Source of the DNA: Methanothrix sp.
GTDB lineage: Archaea > Halobacteriota > Methanosarcinia > Methanotrichales > Methanotrichaceae
NCBI RefSeq assembly: GCF_026419855.1
Contig: NZ_JAOAKP010000007.1
Coordinates: forward strand, 1-49,916
Direction of reading: 5' to 3'
DNA: 49,916 bases
Positions within the stretch are counted from its first letter, which is position 1, and every line of letters starts with the position of its first letter. Of the stretch, positions 27,790-37,289 are shown in pieces. Position numbers and translations under genes: made by a program. Below the pieces are notes generated by a model. The model made no database searches. It was not told the origin of the DNA and was given only the letters and a program-made list of their open reading frames with translations.

Positions 27790-27819
27790 ATGAACGCGTG
27801 GGATCGCTTTATCGGGTGA
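27790..27819 (+). CDS. Leader mini-ORF upstream of the citramalate/isopropylmalate synthase gene
   Basis: MNAWDRFIG ends in TGA at 27817-27819. The mini-ORF has its own Shine-Dalgarno-like GAGGGTGA five bases before the ATG. Its stop codon is embedded in GGTGAGGT, the only ribosome-binding sequence in front of the following gene, which has no ATG, GTG or TTG start. It may be a regulatory leader, or the start of the main protein joined by a +1 shift at GGG TGA. Confidence 0.45.
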   Translation: MNAWDRFIG

Positions 27820-27829
27820 GGTAAGATTT

Positions 27830-29293
27830 CTGGATACCACACTGCGGGATGGCGAACAGACACCAGGGGTCTCCCTGAGCGCAGATGACAAGCTTCACAT
27901 CGCGCAGCTTCTCGATGAACTGGGCGTTGATGTGATCGAGGCCGGTTCTGCAATAACATCTGATGGGGAGCGCGAATCGATCCGTGCCATCGCGTCTGCG
28001 GGGCTGAAAGCTGAGATCTGCTCTTTTGCGCGTGCCAACCAAAAGGATATAGATGCTGCGCTTGATTGCGATGTCGATTCCCTGCACCTTGTCATTCCGG
28101 TCTCAGATCTTCACATCGAGAGAAAGCTGAGATCCAATAGGGAAGCAGTGCTCAGAAAGGCTGTTGAGGCCACCGAGTACGCGAAGGCGCACGGGCTGAT
28201 CGTCGAGCTTAGCGGAGAGGATGCGAGCAGAGCCGACCTTGATTATCTAGAATCAGTTTACAGAGCCACAATCGAGGCAGGCGCAGACAGGCTATGCTTC
28301 TGCGACACGGTGGGCGTTCTTCTTCCAGAGAGGACTGCGGAGATCTTTCAGCGCCTTAAGTCTCTGGGCAAACCCATAAGCATCCACTGCCATGACGACT
28401 TCGGGATGGCCACCGCGAACACTGTGGCAGCCCTCAGGAACGGCGCTGCGCAGGCGCATGTCACCATCAACGGCATCGGCGAGCGCGCGGGCAACACAAG
28501 CCTGGAGGAGGTCGTGATGTGCCTGGAGAACCTTTATGGTGTAAGGACAGGCATAAAGTGCAATCTTTTATATCAGATCTCCAGAGTTGTCTCGAAGAAG
28601 ACCGGCATACCTGTGGCGCCGAACAAGGCGATCGTAGGGGAGAACGCATTCACGCATGAGGCAGGCATACACGTCCACGGCCTGATCGCGGACACATCCA
28701 CATACGAGCCGATGCGCCCGGAGCAGGTCGGCAGGAAGAGGCGGATCGTGCTCGGGAAGATGTCGGGGAGAGCTGCGGTTGAGCTTGCCCTCAGGGAGTT
28801 CGGAATCACAGTAAACGAGGAGCAGCTGAACGAGATAGTGAGCAGAGTCAAGGAGCTTGGCGATAAGGGCAAGCGGGTCTCTGATGCAGACCTCCAGTCG
28901 ATAGCCGACACGGTGCTATCAAGGGAGCTGAAGCCAAGGGTGCTCCTGGAGGAGCTGACAGTGGTCAGCGGGAACAGGGTGACGCCCACAGCGAGCGTGA
29001 AGCTGATCCTGGATGGAAGAGAGACGCTGGAGGCTGGCGCAGGAGTCGGGCCTGTTGACGCTGCTGTGAATGCCGTCAGAAGGGCTATATCGGGCGTAAC
29101 AGATATTCGCCTTGAGGAGTACCATGTGGATGCCATTACGGGTGGAACAAATGCCCTGGTCGAGGTATGGGTGACAATGGCTATAGGAGATAGAAGCATA
29201 ACAGCCAGGGGCGCAGGGGCTGATATCATAATGGCCTCCGTCGAGGCTGTTCTGGAAGGTATAAACAGGCTGATGCTTTTGGAGGATAGATGA
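27830..29293 (+). CDS. cimA: Citramalate/2-isopropylmalate synthase, start probably CTG
   Basis: This enzyme of the LeuA/CimA family condenses acetyl-CoA with pyruvate (isoleucine route) or 2-oxoisovalerate (leucine route). The metal/substrate motif [12 protein letters not shown] begins at the N-terminus, followed by [17 protein letters not shown] and [16 protein letters not shown]-terminal LeuA-type regulatory domain is present ([18 protein letters not shown]). Position before ilvBNC and similarity to the methanosarcinal arrangement favour CimA. No ATG, GTG or TTG exists in frame before 27932. The frame is open from 27794, and CTG at 27830 lies seven bases after GAGGT. A +1 frameshift from the mini-ORF would add VRFL, as in relatives. 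Confidence 0.88.
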   Translation: MDTTLRDGEQTPGVSLSADDKLHIAQLLDELGVDVIEAGSAITSDGERESIRAIASAGLKAEICSFARANQKDIDAALDCDVDSLHLVIPVSDLHIERKLRSNREAVLRKAVEATEYAKAHGLIVELSGEDASRADLDYLESVYRATIEAGADRLCFCDTVGVLLPERTAEIFQRLKSLGKPISIHCHDDFGMATANTVAALRNGAAQAHVTINGIGERAGNTSLEEVVMCLENLYGVRTGIKCNLLYQISRVVSKKTGIPVAPNKAIVGENAFTHEAGIHVHGLIADTSTYEPMRPEQVGRKRRIVLGKMSGRAAVELALREFGITVNEEQLNEIVSRVKELGDKGKRVSDADLQSIADTVLSRELKPRVLLEELTVVSGNRVTPTASVKLILDGRETLEAGAGVGPVDAAVNAVRRAISGVTDIRLEEYHVDAITGGTNALVEVWVTMAIGDRSITARGAGADIIMASVEAVLEGINRLMLLEDR

Positions 29294-30963
29294 TGGTCAG
29301 GATGACAGGAGCAGAGGCGATCATAGAGTGTCTCAGGCGGGAGGGCGTAGAGGTGATATTCGGCCTTCCCGGCGGAGTTCTGCTTCCGCTGTACGATGCG
29401 CTGTACAGCTCCGATCTGAGGCACATACTGGTCAGGCATGAGCAGGCGGCTGCGCATGCAGCAGATGGATACGCTAGGGCTACTGGCAGGGTAGGCGTAT
29501 GCCTGGCCACCTCTGGTCCTGGCGCGACCAACCTTGTCACAGGCATAGCCACAGCCTACATGGACTCGGTGCCGATCGTCGCAATGACCGGCCAGGTAAA
29601 CACAGGCCTCATCGGAAAGGACGCGTTCCAGGAGGCGGATATCACCGGCATAACCATGCCGATAACAAAGCACAACTACCTGATAAAGCGCTCCAAGGAT
29701 ATACCCCGGGTCTTCAGGGAGGCATTCTACATAGCGAGGACCGGCAGGCCAGGGCCAGTCCTGATAGATCTGCCAAGAGACGTAACAGTGGACGAGCTGG
29801 AGTTCGATTATCCGGAGATAAACCTTCCAGGCTACAATCCAACAACGAAAGTCCACCAGCTCCAGATAAGAAGGGCTGCAGAGGCGCTGATGGCTGCGGA
29901 GCGGCCTGTGATATATGCCGGAGGGGGCGTGAGGTATGCGAACGCGCACGAGGAGCTCTTCCAGCTCGCCACGCGCCTGAACGCTCCTGTGACAACAACA
30001 CTCATGGGCTTGGGCTGCTTCCCGACAGACCATCCGCTATCCCTCGGAATGCTCGGGATGCACGGGACCAAGTACGCGAATCTCGCAGTCCAGGAGGCTG
30101 ACGTCCTTCTGGCGGTCGGAGCACGGTTCGATGATCGCGTCACAGGGAAGATCGCTAGCTTCGCACCAAAGGCCAGGATAATACATATCGATGTGGATCC
30201 AGCTGAGATCGGCAAGAACGTGAGGGTTGATATTCCAGTCGTCGGCGATGCCAAGATCGCTCTAACAGAGCTGCTGAAGCATGTTCAGCAGAAACCCTGG
30301 GGGGAATGGAACGAGAAGATACTCATGTGGAAGAAAGAGTACCCGCTGCGGTACACCAGAGACGAGAACGTGATAAAGCCGCAGTTTGTAGTCGAGAAGA
30401 TATGCGAGCTGTGCCCGGATGCGATAATAGTTACAGAGGTTGGACAGAACCAGATGTGGGCGGCGCAGTTCTTCAAGCACAGGGATCCCAGGAAGTTCAT
30501 AACCTCAGGTGGTCTTGGAACTATGGGCTACGGATTCCCGGCTGCGATCGGCGCGAAGATAGGGAGGCCAGAGTGCGAGGTTATCGACATCGCTGGAGAC
30601 GGAAGCTTCCAGATGAACATACAGGAGCTCGCGACCGCGGTTGTCAATGATATACCTGTGAAGATCGCGATACTGAACAACGGGGTGCTGGGCATGGTCA
30701 GGCAGTGGCAGACCCTCTTCTTCGGAAAGAGGTACTCTCACACAACGCTCGGTGACGTGCCTGATTTCGTCAAGGTCGCTGAGGCATATGGCGCCTTAGG
30801 CCTCAGAGCCACGAAGCCATCGGAGGTCGAGGATGTGCTTAAAGAGGGGCTTGCATCAGACAAGCCCACAGTTATGGACTTCATAGTCCACAGGGACGAG
30901 AAGGTATCGCCGATGGTGCCGGCGGGAGCATCACTTAGCGAAATACTGGAGCTGGATTCATGA
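29290..30963 (+). CDS. ilvB: Acetolactate synthase large (catalytic) subunit
   Basis: This thiamine-diphosphate and FAD enzyme condenses two pyruvates, or pyruvate with 2-oxobutyrate, in valine and isoleucine synthesis. The catalytic glutamate is in [17 protein letters not shown] near residue 50, and the TPP motif runs [16 protein letters not shown] to LNN near residue 445. The length of 557 is typical. The start overlaps the preceding stop (ATGA) and has GGAGG five bases upstream. It is second in the cimA-ilvB-ilvN-ilvC operon. Confidence 0.97.
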   Translation: MMVRMTGAEAIIECLRREGVEVIFGLPGGVLLPLYDALYSSDLRHILVRHEQAAAHAADGYARATGRVGVCLATSGPGATNLVTGIATAYMDSVPIVAMTGQVNTGLIGKDAFQEADITGITMPITKHNYLIKRSKDIPRVFREAFYIARTGRPGPVLIDLPRDVTVDELEFDYPEINLPGYNPTTKVHQLQIRRAAEALMAAERPVIYAGGGVRYANAHEELFQLATRLNAPVTTTLMGLGCFPTDHPLSLGMLGMHGTKYANLAVQEADVLLAVGARFDDRVTGKIASFAPKARIIHIDVDPAEIGKNVRVDIPVVGDAKIALTELLKHVQQKPWGEWNEKILMWKKEYPLRYTRDENVIKPQFVVEKICELCPDAIIVTEVGQNQMWAAQFFKHRDPRKFITSGGLGTMGYGFPAAIGAKIGRPECEVIDIAGDGSFQMNIQELATAVVNDIPVKIAILNNGVLGMVRQWQTLFFGKRYSHTTLGDVPDFVKVAEAYGALGLRATKPSEVEDVLKEGLASDKPTVMDFIVHRDEKVSPMVPAGASLSEILELDS

Positions 30964-31457
30964 AGCACACCATCGCAGTCATAGTTGAGAACAAGCCCGG
31001 TGTCCTGACAAGAATCTCCGGGCTGTTCAGCAGGAGGGGCTTCAATATAGAGAGCCTCTCAGTTGGTGCCACTGACAATCCCGCCTACTCCAGGATGACT
31101 ATCTCCGTCGAGGGCGATGATGTCGTTCTGGAGCAGGTCGTGAAGCAACTCAGCAAGCTGATCAATGTCATAAGGGTTAGCAGGCTCGATCCTGAGGAGT
31201 CGGTGGAGCGCGAGCTTGCGATCATAAAGGTCAGCGCGAACAAGGATACACGATCCGAGATAATGCAGATCGTCTCTGTATTCAGAGCCAGAATAATCGA
31301 CGTCTCCCCGAGATCTCTCATCATAGAGGTCACTGGGGATGAGAAGAAGGTCGATGCGCTGCAGCAGATGCTCCGCCAGTTCGGGATCAAGGAGATGGCC
31401 AGAACAGGCAAGGTCTCCATGGTCAGAGGAAGCAAGGTGGTCCAGGCTGGACCGTGA
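30960..31457 (+). CDS. ilvN: Acetolactate synthase small (regulatory) subunit
   Basis: This ACT-domain regulatory subunit binds valine and activates IlvB. The N-terminal ACT domain reads [19 protein letters not shown] with NIESLSVG. A second, IlvN-type C-terminal domain contains [18 protein letters not shown]. Length is 165. The start overlaps the ilvB stop by four bases. Confidence 0.96.
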   Translation: MKHTIAVIVENKPGVLTRISGLFSRRGFNIESLSVGATDNPAYSRMTISVEGDDVVLEQVVKQLSKLINVIRVSRLDPEESVERELAIIKVSANKDTRSEIMQIVSVFRARIIDVSPRSLIIEVTGDEKKVDALQQMLRQFGIKEMARTGKVSMVRGSKVVQAGP

Positions 31458-31469
31458 GGAGGAATCGTT

Positions 31470-32468
31470 TTGGCAACAATCTATCGTGATAAGGATGCGG
31501 ATCTCAGGGTGTTGAAGGATAAGACGATAGCCATAATAGGCTACGGCAATCAGGGGCATGCGCAGGGAGCAAATCTCAAGGATTCGGGGCTTGATGTCAT
31601 AGCTGCGGATCTGAAGGACTCGCCTGCGTGGAAGAGGGCTGAGAAAGATGGCATCAGGGTCATGACCGTGCCAGAGGCAGCGAAGGAGGCGGATTTCATA
31701 CAGATACTGCTCCCGGACGAGCTGCAGCCGAAGATCTACAGGGAGCAGATAGCGCCATATCTTGAGGAGGGAAACATACTGGGATTCTCGCACGGGTTCA
31801 ACATACACTTCAACCAGATCATACCCCCTGAGTATGTGGATGTCGTGATGGTCGCGCCGAAAGGCCCAGGAGATCTCGTGCGCCGCCAGTTCCTGGAGGG
31901 CAAGGGTGTTCCGTGCCTCATCGCGGTGAAGCAGGATTACTCCAAGAGCGCGAAGAGGATCGCGCTGGCGTATGCAAAGGGAATCGGCGGAACACGCGCC
32001 GGAGTATTAGAGACCACATTCGCAGAGGAGACCGAGACGGATCTCTTCGGGGAGCAGGTCGATCTCTGCGGCGGAGTCACAGCGATGATAAAGGCAGCCT
32101 TCGAGATCATGGTGCAGGCTGGGTACCAGCCGGAGATCGCATACTTCGAGGCATGCCACGAGCTAAAGCTGATAACGGATCTAATCCATGAGGGCGGTCT
32201 CATGAAGATGTGGAACTCGGTATCGAACACAGCAGAGTACGGTGGTCTAACCAGGGGAGACAGGATAATCAACGAGCAGTCCAGGGAGGCGATGTGGGAG
32301 ATACTCGAGGAGATTCGATCTGGAGAGTTTGCCAGGGAGTGGATACTCGAGTCTCAGGCCGGGCTGCCTGTGAAGAAGGCTCTGGAGCAGCAGGAGTCGG
32401 AGCATCTGATCGAGAAGGTCGGAGCAGAGCTCAGAGCGATGATGCCCTGGCTGGGCGAGAAGAAATAG
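31470..32468 (+). CDS. ilvC: Ketol-acid reductoisomerase
   Basis: This enzyme converts acetolactate or acetohydroxybutyrate to the dihydroxy acid with Mg and NAD(P)H. The Rossmann loop [17 protein letters not shown] is near residue 25, and the catalytic [13 protein letters not shown] and [16 protein letters not shown] regions follow. The 332-residue class I form is complete. The start is TTG with GGAGG eight bases upstream. The gene ends 9 bases before a strong terminator hairpin. Confidence 0.97.
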   Translation: MATIYRDKDADLRVLKDKTIAIIGYGNQGHAQGANLKDSGLDVIAADLKDSPAWKRAEKDGIRVMTVPEAAKEADFIQILLPDELQPKIYREQIAPYLEEGNILGFSHGFNIHFNQIIPPEYVDVVMVAPKGPGDLVRRQFLEGKGVPCLIAVKQDYSKSAKRIALAYAKGIGGTRAGVLETTFAEETETDLFGEQVDLCGGVTAMIKAAFEIMVQAGYQPEIAYFEACHELKLITDLIHEGGLMKMWNSVSNTAEYGGLTRGDRIINEQSREAMWEILEEIRSGEFAREWILESQAGLPVKKALEQQESEHLIEKVGAELRAMMPWLGEKK

Positions 32469-32476
32469 ACACACTG

Positions 32477-32500
32477 ATCCCTCGCCAGGGATTTTATTTT
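32477..32500 (+). terminator. Terminator of the ilv operon
   Basis: ATCCCT, loop cgcc, AGGGAT (32477-32492) is followed by TTTATTTT. It begins nine bases after the ilvC stop and ends the operon. Confidence 0.7.
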
Positions 32501-32684
32501 GGCTCATCCCAGTGATTCGGCGGATATGTACGCTCACAGAGAAATACTGATTCTATTGCTGCGGATTTGGGTTACTAGAGCCACCTCTCCAACGAGTCGA
32601 TTGCATACGTCTCTATTTTTAAAAAATCTGCACCAGCAGTTTAGGCTGAAATAACTGCTGGCTCAAGCTGAGGGATCTCAAACA
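32501..32684. other. Gap between convergent ilv and cbi operons
   Basis: AT-rich stretch with no recognisable gene. It contains a phrase (gtgattcggcggat) loosely like one near 15362, which I judge too short to call a repeat. Confidence 0.4.
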
Positions 32685-33014
32685 TCAATCAGATCTTCCA
32701 GCAGTGAGCTTTTTGCCGATCATGTAGAGCAGCCCTGCGCATATCACAACGCCTATTATCGCGGATGCGATGTAAGCCAGAGCGGATTCCGCGAACGTCT
32801 CAGCGCCTGGGAATGAGTAGTCAGGTATTGGTGCAGACCAGATGGAGCCCAGAGACTCGATGCCACGCGGGACATAGCCGAGCTTCTCCCTGACCTCCTC
32901 CGCGCCCCACTCGCCGAAGGTCTCCCCGGTGGCAAGCAGCCCCAGCGGCACCAGTACTGTGAGAACCGCAAGCGCTGCAATCATCTTTTTTATGGTCTTG
33001 TCCATGATCATCAC
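32685..33014 (-). CDS. CbiN/NikN-like component of a metal ECF transporter (PDGLE domain)
   Basis: This 109-residue membrane protein has a helix near residues 9-28 and a C-terminal helix 80-102 around an extracellular loop with the PDYSFPG segment typical of PDGLE/CbiN-like proteins. It supports the CbiM/NikM substrate-binding component in cobalt or nickel uptake. The gene lies three bases after cbiM, in the same operon. No CbiQ or CbiO gene follows, since the next gene is the convergent ilvC. Confidence 0.8.
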   Translation of the reverse strand: MMIMDKTIKKMIAALAVLTVLVPLGLLATGETFGEWGAEEVREKLGYVPRGIESLGSIWSAPIPDYSFPGAETFAESALAYIASAIIGVVICAGLLYMIGKKLTAGRSD

Positions 33015-33017
33015 CTC

Positions 33018-33707
33018 CTATGCTCTCGAAGGCCTGCCATGAGATAGCAGGGATGGGTCTGCCTTCTGCACGTAAGCAAATATCAGTGCAGTCACGATCG
33101 CCTCGAGGAAGCTGAAACCGAAAACGTGCTCTATTATCATTGCAGGAAGCGCCACGTTGAGACCGTATGGCATGTAGAGCGGATAGCCTGCGGCATCTTT
33201 ATGCAGAAGCGGCTGTATACCAAACATGAATCCGGTCATCGCAGCTGCCAGCGTCAGCGAGACGTATCCCGCGATTGCCGCGGCGATCGTCCTTCTCCCG
33301 GATGTCACTTCAGAGTTGCCACTGACTATCTTATAAACATAGTACGCCGAGAAGGGCATCAGTACAGCCATGTTGAAGCAGTTCGCTGCTATCGCTGTTA
33401 TCCCACCATCCCCGAACATCAGCGCCTGAAGCACAAGTGCAACAGATATCGATATCACAGCAGCCCACGGGCCGAGGACTATACCGATTATCGCACCGCC
33501 AACAGCATGTCCGGTGCTGCCTCCGGGTATGGGAACATTGAACATCATTATAACAAATGAGAATGCAGCGGAGAGCGCAAGCAACGGGACCTGTCTGGAT
33601 CTCAGCTCCCTGCCAAGCCGCCTTGCAGAGTAGACCCAGATGGGGATCATTATGAGCCATGTGGCCACGATCGTGTATGGCCCGAGATATCCATCCGGTA
33701 TGTGCAT
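33018..33707 (-). CDS. cbiM: CbiM/NikM-type substrate-binding membrane protein
   Basis: This S component of an energy-coupling-factor transporter imports Co(II) or Ni(II). The N-terminus MHIPDGYLGPYTIVA carries the conserved Met-His amino-terminal metal site of the family. Seven or so hydrophobic helices and GGSTGHAVGGAIIGIVLGPW follow. The length of 229 is typical. Nickel use would fit F430 and hydrogenase synthesis, and cobalt use would fit corrinoids; the sequence does not decide. It is preceded by an AT-rich promoter with repeated ACTAATAT boxes. Confidence 0.92.
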   Translation of the reverse strand: MHIPDGYLGPYTIVATWLIMIPIWVYSARRLGRELRSRQVPLLALSAAFSFVIMMFNVPIPGGSTGHAVGGAIIGIVLGPWAAVISISVALVLQALMFGDGGITAIAANCFNMAVLMPFSAYYVYKIVSGNSEVTSGRRTIAAAIAGYVSLTLAAAMTGFMFGIQPLLHKDAAGYPLYMPYGLNVALPAMIIEHVFGFSFLEAIVTALIFAYVQKADPSLLSHGRPSRA

Positions 33708-33719
33708 GTAATCACCAGA

Positions 33720-33774
33720 AACTAATATCGCCTTTAGTTATAAATTGATTTCGCATAGATATACTAACTAATAT
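33720..33774 (-). promoter_or_regulatory. cbiM promoter with direct repeats, possible operator
   Basis: The sequence AACTAATAT occurs at 33720-33728 and again at 33766-33774. Between them on the minus strand lies TTTATAA (about 33737-33744), a TATA-like box about 30-37 bases before the cbiM start. The two copies flank the core promoter, as a repressor site would. The gene for a winged-helix protein ends 42 bases upstream. Regulation by that protein is an inference. Confidence 0.4.
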
Positions 33775-33815
33775 GAAAATATTTTATATTATTACTAAAA
33801 TCTCATGCTGCACCC

Positions 33816-34274
33816 TTACCTGGAGAGAATCCTGCGTATCCTCGATTCCAGGAGATCGATTTCAGCTGTAGATGACCTTGACCTGAGCAAAGCGAGATCG
33901 CGGCGCAGCGGTCCAACAAGGAGCGCCCTGTCGCCTTGAGCTCTTTCAGCTTCATCTATGAGCTCTTGTATCCTTTTGATGCGTTTCTTCACATCTGAAG
34001 CATCCTCTATCGCCTCTCTGAGCATCCGGAGCGCCTCAGCGGCCCTTCTTCCAGGGTCGGTCAGCTCCACGTACCTCACCCTGCCTTCCGTCCGGGTGGA
34101 GACAAGCCCCGCCTGCTCGAGCTGCGAGAGTATCCGCAGCGTGTGGGCGAACGTCGAGTCGATTTTTTTTGAGATAAGAGATGCATATGCACGATCGAGC
34201 TCGAGGATCGCGAGGAGAGTGTGGCAGGGCTTCTCCTTGAGGAGAAGCCTCTCGGTCTCATCCATTCGAGACAC
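33816..34274 (-). CDS. Winged-helix transcription regulator-like protein
   Basis: Residues 13-75 form a winged helix (LLAILELDRAYASLISKKIDSTFAHTLRILSQLEQAGLVSTRTEGRVRYVELTDPG), MarR/ArsR-like. The C-terminal half is helical, charged and likely a coiled coil for dimerisation (DASDVKKRIKRIQELIDEAERA). There are no obvious metal-binding cysteines or histidine clusters. The gene overlaps the upstream lipoprotein gene by 17 bases and sits just upstream of cbiM, so it is a candidate regulator of the metal transporter or of the lipoprotein. Confidence 0.75.
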   Translation of the reverse strand: MSRMDETERLLLKEKPCHTLLAILELDRAYASLISKKIDSTFAHTLRILSQLEQAGLVSTRTEGRVRYVELTDPGRRAAEALRMLREAIEDASDVKKRIKRIQELIDEAERAQGDRALLVGPLRRDLALLRSRSSTAEIDLLESRIRRILSR

Positions 34275-35187
34275 CGGAGATGTTAACCACAGGTATCAGC
34301 ATCACCGCGCTCCTCGCCTCATCAGGAAGCTCTATCTCAATAGGTCTGTCATAATCGAAGAACCTCATGCTCTCCTCCACATCGACGTTTATCACGAACC
34401 TGACACCTGGAGACGATATGCCCAGCACCTCAGGGGTGATGCTGACCCCAACATTGCCCTCTTTTTTAACAAGATGTTTGTCATCCTTCGAGACCCATGC
34501 GGTCCAGTCCATGCTGCTGTTTCTCTCCAGCTCGGTTGTGTTGAACATCGCCAGGAGGATCTGCGCAGGTAGCCCCAGGACCTCGCTGACCTCAAGAGCG
34601 ATCACAGCAGCACGTATCGTGCTGTTCTCAGGCGATACCTTCAGCTTCCAGCAGTCCGTGCCGTCTACAACCTCCGAGCCAATCACCTCTGCACGTGATC
34701 TGTTTAGGATGTCCAGCTGTAGATAGAGCCTGTTCTCCCGCAGAAGCTCATACTCCGGGTACGGCATGAACAGTCGCGTCCAGTTGCCATTGGTCTTCTC
34801 ATATCTCGTGTTGTTTATTATGTAATACTCTCTCGATGCGGACATGCTCAGGTTTCTGTACTTCTCAGAGCTCATCGTGCTCTCCTGCGCTACTCTCAGC
34901 ATGCTCTGTGAGGTGTTCTTCGAGATCGATATCTCACCACTTTCTTTCAGCTGATACGAGAGCCTGTCCTCCAGAACCCGTCCCTCTGTCAGGTTCAGAA
35001 ACTCCGCGGTGGTCATCTTGGACGACTCAAACCTGTACGAGGTGATGTTTCCAGATGCCTTAAGAAGATCTTCCATCAGTGCGGTCGAGTTCGGAGCTGC
35101 TCCAGGCCCGCCAGATGGGCCAATGCAGCCTGAAAGAGTCACAAGCGTGAAAGCCAGAAGTATCTTGGTTGTGATCTTCATGCGCAC
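34258..35187 (-). CDS. Lipoprotein with LolA-like/outer-surface fold
   Basis: A predicted lipoprotein: residues 4-20 are hydrophobic and end in the lipobox LSGC at 18-21, followed by a glycine/serine/proline linker. The rest is a beta-rich domain with repeated Tyr, Asn and Thr strands, consistent with LolA/LppX-like surface proteins that bind hydrophobic ligands. The residues DGTDCWKLKV at about 195 occur in that class. The 309-residue length is unremarkable. The function is unknown; it is likely anchored on the outer face. Confidence 0.75.
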   Translation of the reverse strand: MRMKITTKILLAFTLVTLSGCIGPSGGPGAAPNSTALMEDLLKASGNITSYRFESSKMTTAEFLNLTEGRVLEDRLSYQLKESGEISISKNTSQSMLRVAQESTMSSEKYRNLSMSASREYYIINNTRYEKTNGNWTRLFMPYPEYELLRENRLYLQLDILNRSRAEVIGSEVVDGTDCWKLKVSPENSTIRAAVIALEVSEVLGLPAQILLAMFNTTELERNSSMDWTAWVSKDDKHLVKKEGNVGVSITPEVLGISSPGVRFVINVDVEESMRFFDYDRPIEIELPDEARSAVMLIPVVNISGVSNG

Positions 35188-35442
35188 ACCTTTTTATTTT
35201 AACAGTGCAGGCACGTGTGCCGGAGATCGATGGCACGCTTGCATGCTCTGCAACGCCATCGCTCTTCAGCGCTTTATCACACGACCTTTGCTGCTGAAGC
35301 CAGTCTGAAACGTATGAAGATAAACAGATTGTGATCGAAGCACTGGGATCTGACCTCCGACCTGAGTGCTAGATCTGCTGATGCTCGCTCTCGAATATTT
35401 TGCAGCTCAGCGCCATGCAAGCAGGTTGTAAGCAGTGTGTCG

Positions 35443-35633
35443 AATTTGCTGTAAATTTCTCTCAAACTGCTGTGATGCATACCGATCTGTTTTGAATTTG
35501 CATGCTGCGTTGGATAAGTCTTTAAAATCCACAAGCAGAAGATGATTTCAGGAATGCGTGAGAGTAGATAGGAATCGATAGCTAGAGACGTTATCACAAA
35601 AAGTTATCCAACACAGCAAATTTACAGCAAATT
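35443..35633. repeat. 16-bp inverted repeat enclosing an M3 element
   Basis: AATTTGCTGTAAATTT (35443-35458) is matched by its exact reverse complement at 35618-35633. The right arm abuts the right end of the M3 element, so the M3 element appears inserted in or beside an older inverted-repeat structure. The identity of the outer structure is unknown. Confidence 0.6.
35503..35618 (+). mobile_element. MITE-like element M3, copy 2
   Basis: This 116-bp element ends TGCTGCGTTGGATAA and TTATCCAACACAGCA. The flanks GAATTTGCA and AATTTACA form an imperfect 8-9 bp direct repeat. It shares the internal word AAGTCTTTAAAAT with copy 1 at 10915-11031. It lies in the gap upstream of rubredoxin. Confidence 0.85.
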
Positions 35634-35758
35634 TATGCACTATCCCGGCACCCATCTGCGGGCAGGTTGTCTGATAGAGGGGATGATTCCAGGTCTAATT
35701 CATCGCTGCCGGAAACCACAAATAGTTTGCATGCGTTAAAATTCGTGGAGGTATTGTT

Positions 35759-35917
35759 TTGGATAGATACAAATGCACGATCTGCGGTTACATCTATGAT
35801 CCTGAGAAGGGGGATCCAGATAACGGTGTGGAGCCTGGAACGCCATTTGAGAAGCTACCTGATGACTGGGTCTGCCCGGAGTGCGGTGCTACGAAGGATG
35901 CATTTGAGAGGGTGTGA
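35759..35917 (+). CDS. Rubredoxin
   Basis: This small electron carrier of 52 residues reads [18 protein letters not shown] at the N-terminus and [19 protein letters not shown] at the C-terminus. The four CxxC cysteines bind one iron. The start is TTG at 35759, with GGAGGT seven bases upstream. Its last codons overlap the upstream region of ferritin, whose ATG is two bases after the stop (35917/35920). The pairing with ferritin suggests a role in iron or oxygen stress, which is an inference from context. Confidence 0.95.
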   Translation: MDRYKCTICGYIYDPEKGDPDNGVEPGTPFEKLPDDWVCPECGATKDAFERV

Positions 35918-35919
35918 TC

Positions 35920-36438
35920 ATGATAAACGAGAGGCTGCTCGATGCGCTCAATAAACAGATCAACTGGGAGCTGTACTCATCGTACTTCTACCTCTCGATG
36001 TCGGGATACTTCGAGTCCACAGGGTTGAAGGGTTTTGCGAACTGGATGAGAGCACAGGCCCAGGAGGAGCTATTCCATGCGATGAAGTTCTACGACTACA
36101 TAATCAGCAGGGGCGGCAGGGTGAAGCTTATGAAGATAGATGAGCCGCCGAGCGAGTGGGAGTCACCGCTGGATGTCTTTGAGGAGGTCCATGCTCATGA
36201 GCAGAAGGTCACAGGTCTCATCCATGCGCTTCTGGACCTAGCGATCGAGGTGAAGGATTATCCGACGCAGAGCATGCTGCAGTGGTTCGTGAACGAGCAG
36301 GTCGAGGAGGAGGCAAACGCGGAGGAGATCGTCCAGAAGCTCAGGCTCATCCAGGGCGAGAGGGGCGTTGGGCTGCTTTACATGCTCGACAAGGAGCTGG
36401 GGCAGAGGGTCTTCACACCACCTGTCGAGAAGGAGTGA
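35920..36438 (+). CDS. Ferritin (iron storage, ferroxidase type)
   Basis: This 172-residue protein folds as a four-helix bundle that stores iron. The ferroxidase residues are in their usual positions: Glu17 (NWELYSSYF), Glu50 and His53 ([11 protein letters not shown]), Glu94 and Gln127. I prefer the ATG at 35920 to the GTG at 35914. It ends before a GNRA-loop terminator. It follows rubredoxin by two bases. Confidence 0.96.
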   Translation: MINERLLDALNKQINWELYSSYFYLSMSGYFESTGLKGFANWMRAQAQEELFHAMKFYDYIISRGGRVKLMKIDEPPSEWESPLDVFEEVHAHEQKVTGLIHALLDLAIEVKDYPTQSMLQWFVNEQVEEEANAEEIVQKLRLIQGERGVGLLYMLDKELGQRVFTPPVEKE

Positions 36439-36506
36439 TGCTGCGCTCACTCAGAAGCGGCAAACCTCCCCTTCATGTATTTTTGCGTTGCAGGTACAGA
36501 AAAAGC

Positions 36507-36545
36507 CGTGACCCCGCGAAAGCGGGATCTTTTAGGGTCTTTTTA
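36507..36545. terminator. Bidirectional terminator between ferritin and a secreted protein
   Basis: The stem CCCGC/GCGGG (36513-36526) has a GAAA loop. It is followed by ATCTTTT on the plus strand, and on the minus strand by GGCTTTTT after a further GACCC/GGGTC stem. The tail-to-tail arrangement of the neighbours suits termination in both directions. Confidence 0.6.
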
Positions 36546-37289
36546 GATGCACGGCAGCCAGTCGACGCTTATCGCACCGCATGTCGAGTTGCCCCAGAGC
36601 TGGATGAACTTCTCTATCGAGAAGACTCCTGTTAGATCCTCAATGCTCCGTCCGTACTCGACGTGCCTGCCCTTGACTATGTCCTGTGCCTCTGGCTCTC
36701 TTGACATCCATCCGATGTGGGCGACACCGATCACGTTGCTGTTGATGTTGGCCTCAAGCACTCCCGTGCAGCAGTTGTTTACATTATCAGCGTAGCCGTT
36801 CGCGAATCCGTATGCTCTAGTCTTGATCTCTGTGCTCTTCTGCAGATGCTCAGCGTGAGTGTACATCTCTGTCACAACAGCGCCGATCCTGTAGTTCTGG
36901 ACGCACAGCTTGTCTATCCATTTCTGATCGTATGTGCCAGTCTGATAGCTCACCGGCATGTACTCGAGATCCTGCTCTGATGTGAAGTTGATGTAGTCCA
37001 TCGGATAATCGCTGCCGGTCGGGTAGTCACAGGAGGTGTATAGCGGATCGTAGCTCCTGCTCAGCTGCCTCTCTGCCTCGAGCTCTATTCTCGAGTTTAC
37101 GTTGCCGCTTCCCGACTGCTTCTCGACGAGCTTTGCTCCGCTGTAGCCGTACTGCGTGGATATCACGATCTCCAGGTTCCTGTATCCCACGCCCTTCACC
37201 ACTGACTTCTCATACATGTAGTTTGCAGCACTGCAGAATCCGGTGAGAAGCACGAGGAGCAGCAACAGGGATACCAGCTTTTTTCTCAT
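36543..37289 (-). CDS. Secreted protein of unknown function
   Basis: I do not recognise the family. The ATG at 37289 begins a signal peptide (MRKKLVSLLLLLVLLTGFCSA); a longer frame to 37325 has no typical signal. The mature part of about 228 residues has several Cys (CDYPTG, CVQNY, NNCCTG, STCGA, LPC), many Asn and Tyr, and a segment KQSGSGNVNSRIELEAERQ that resembles the SGSGYY modules of the large surface protein at 38044. It is probably an extracytoplasmic envelope protein. Confidence 0.65.
   Translation of the reverse strand: MRKKLVSLLLLLVLLTGFCSAANYMYEKSVVKGVGYRNLEIVISTQYGYSGAKLVEKQSGSGNVNSRIELEAERQLSRSYDPLYTSCDYPTGSDYPMDYINFTSEQDLEYMPVSYQTGTYDQKWIDKLCVQNYRIGAVVTEMYTHAEHLQKSTEIKTRAYGFANGYADNVNNCCTGVLEANINSNVIGVAHIGWMSREPEAQDIVKGRHVEYGRSIEDLTGVFSIEKFIQLWGNSTCGAISVDWLPCI

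Noticed and set aside
28573-30033. 486-codon minus-strand frame across cimA and ilvB
   Set aside because: It is antisense to two certain genes in an operon, with low-complexity composition (many Ser and Arg).
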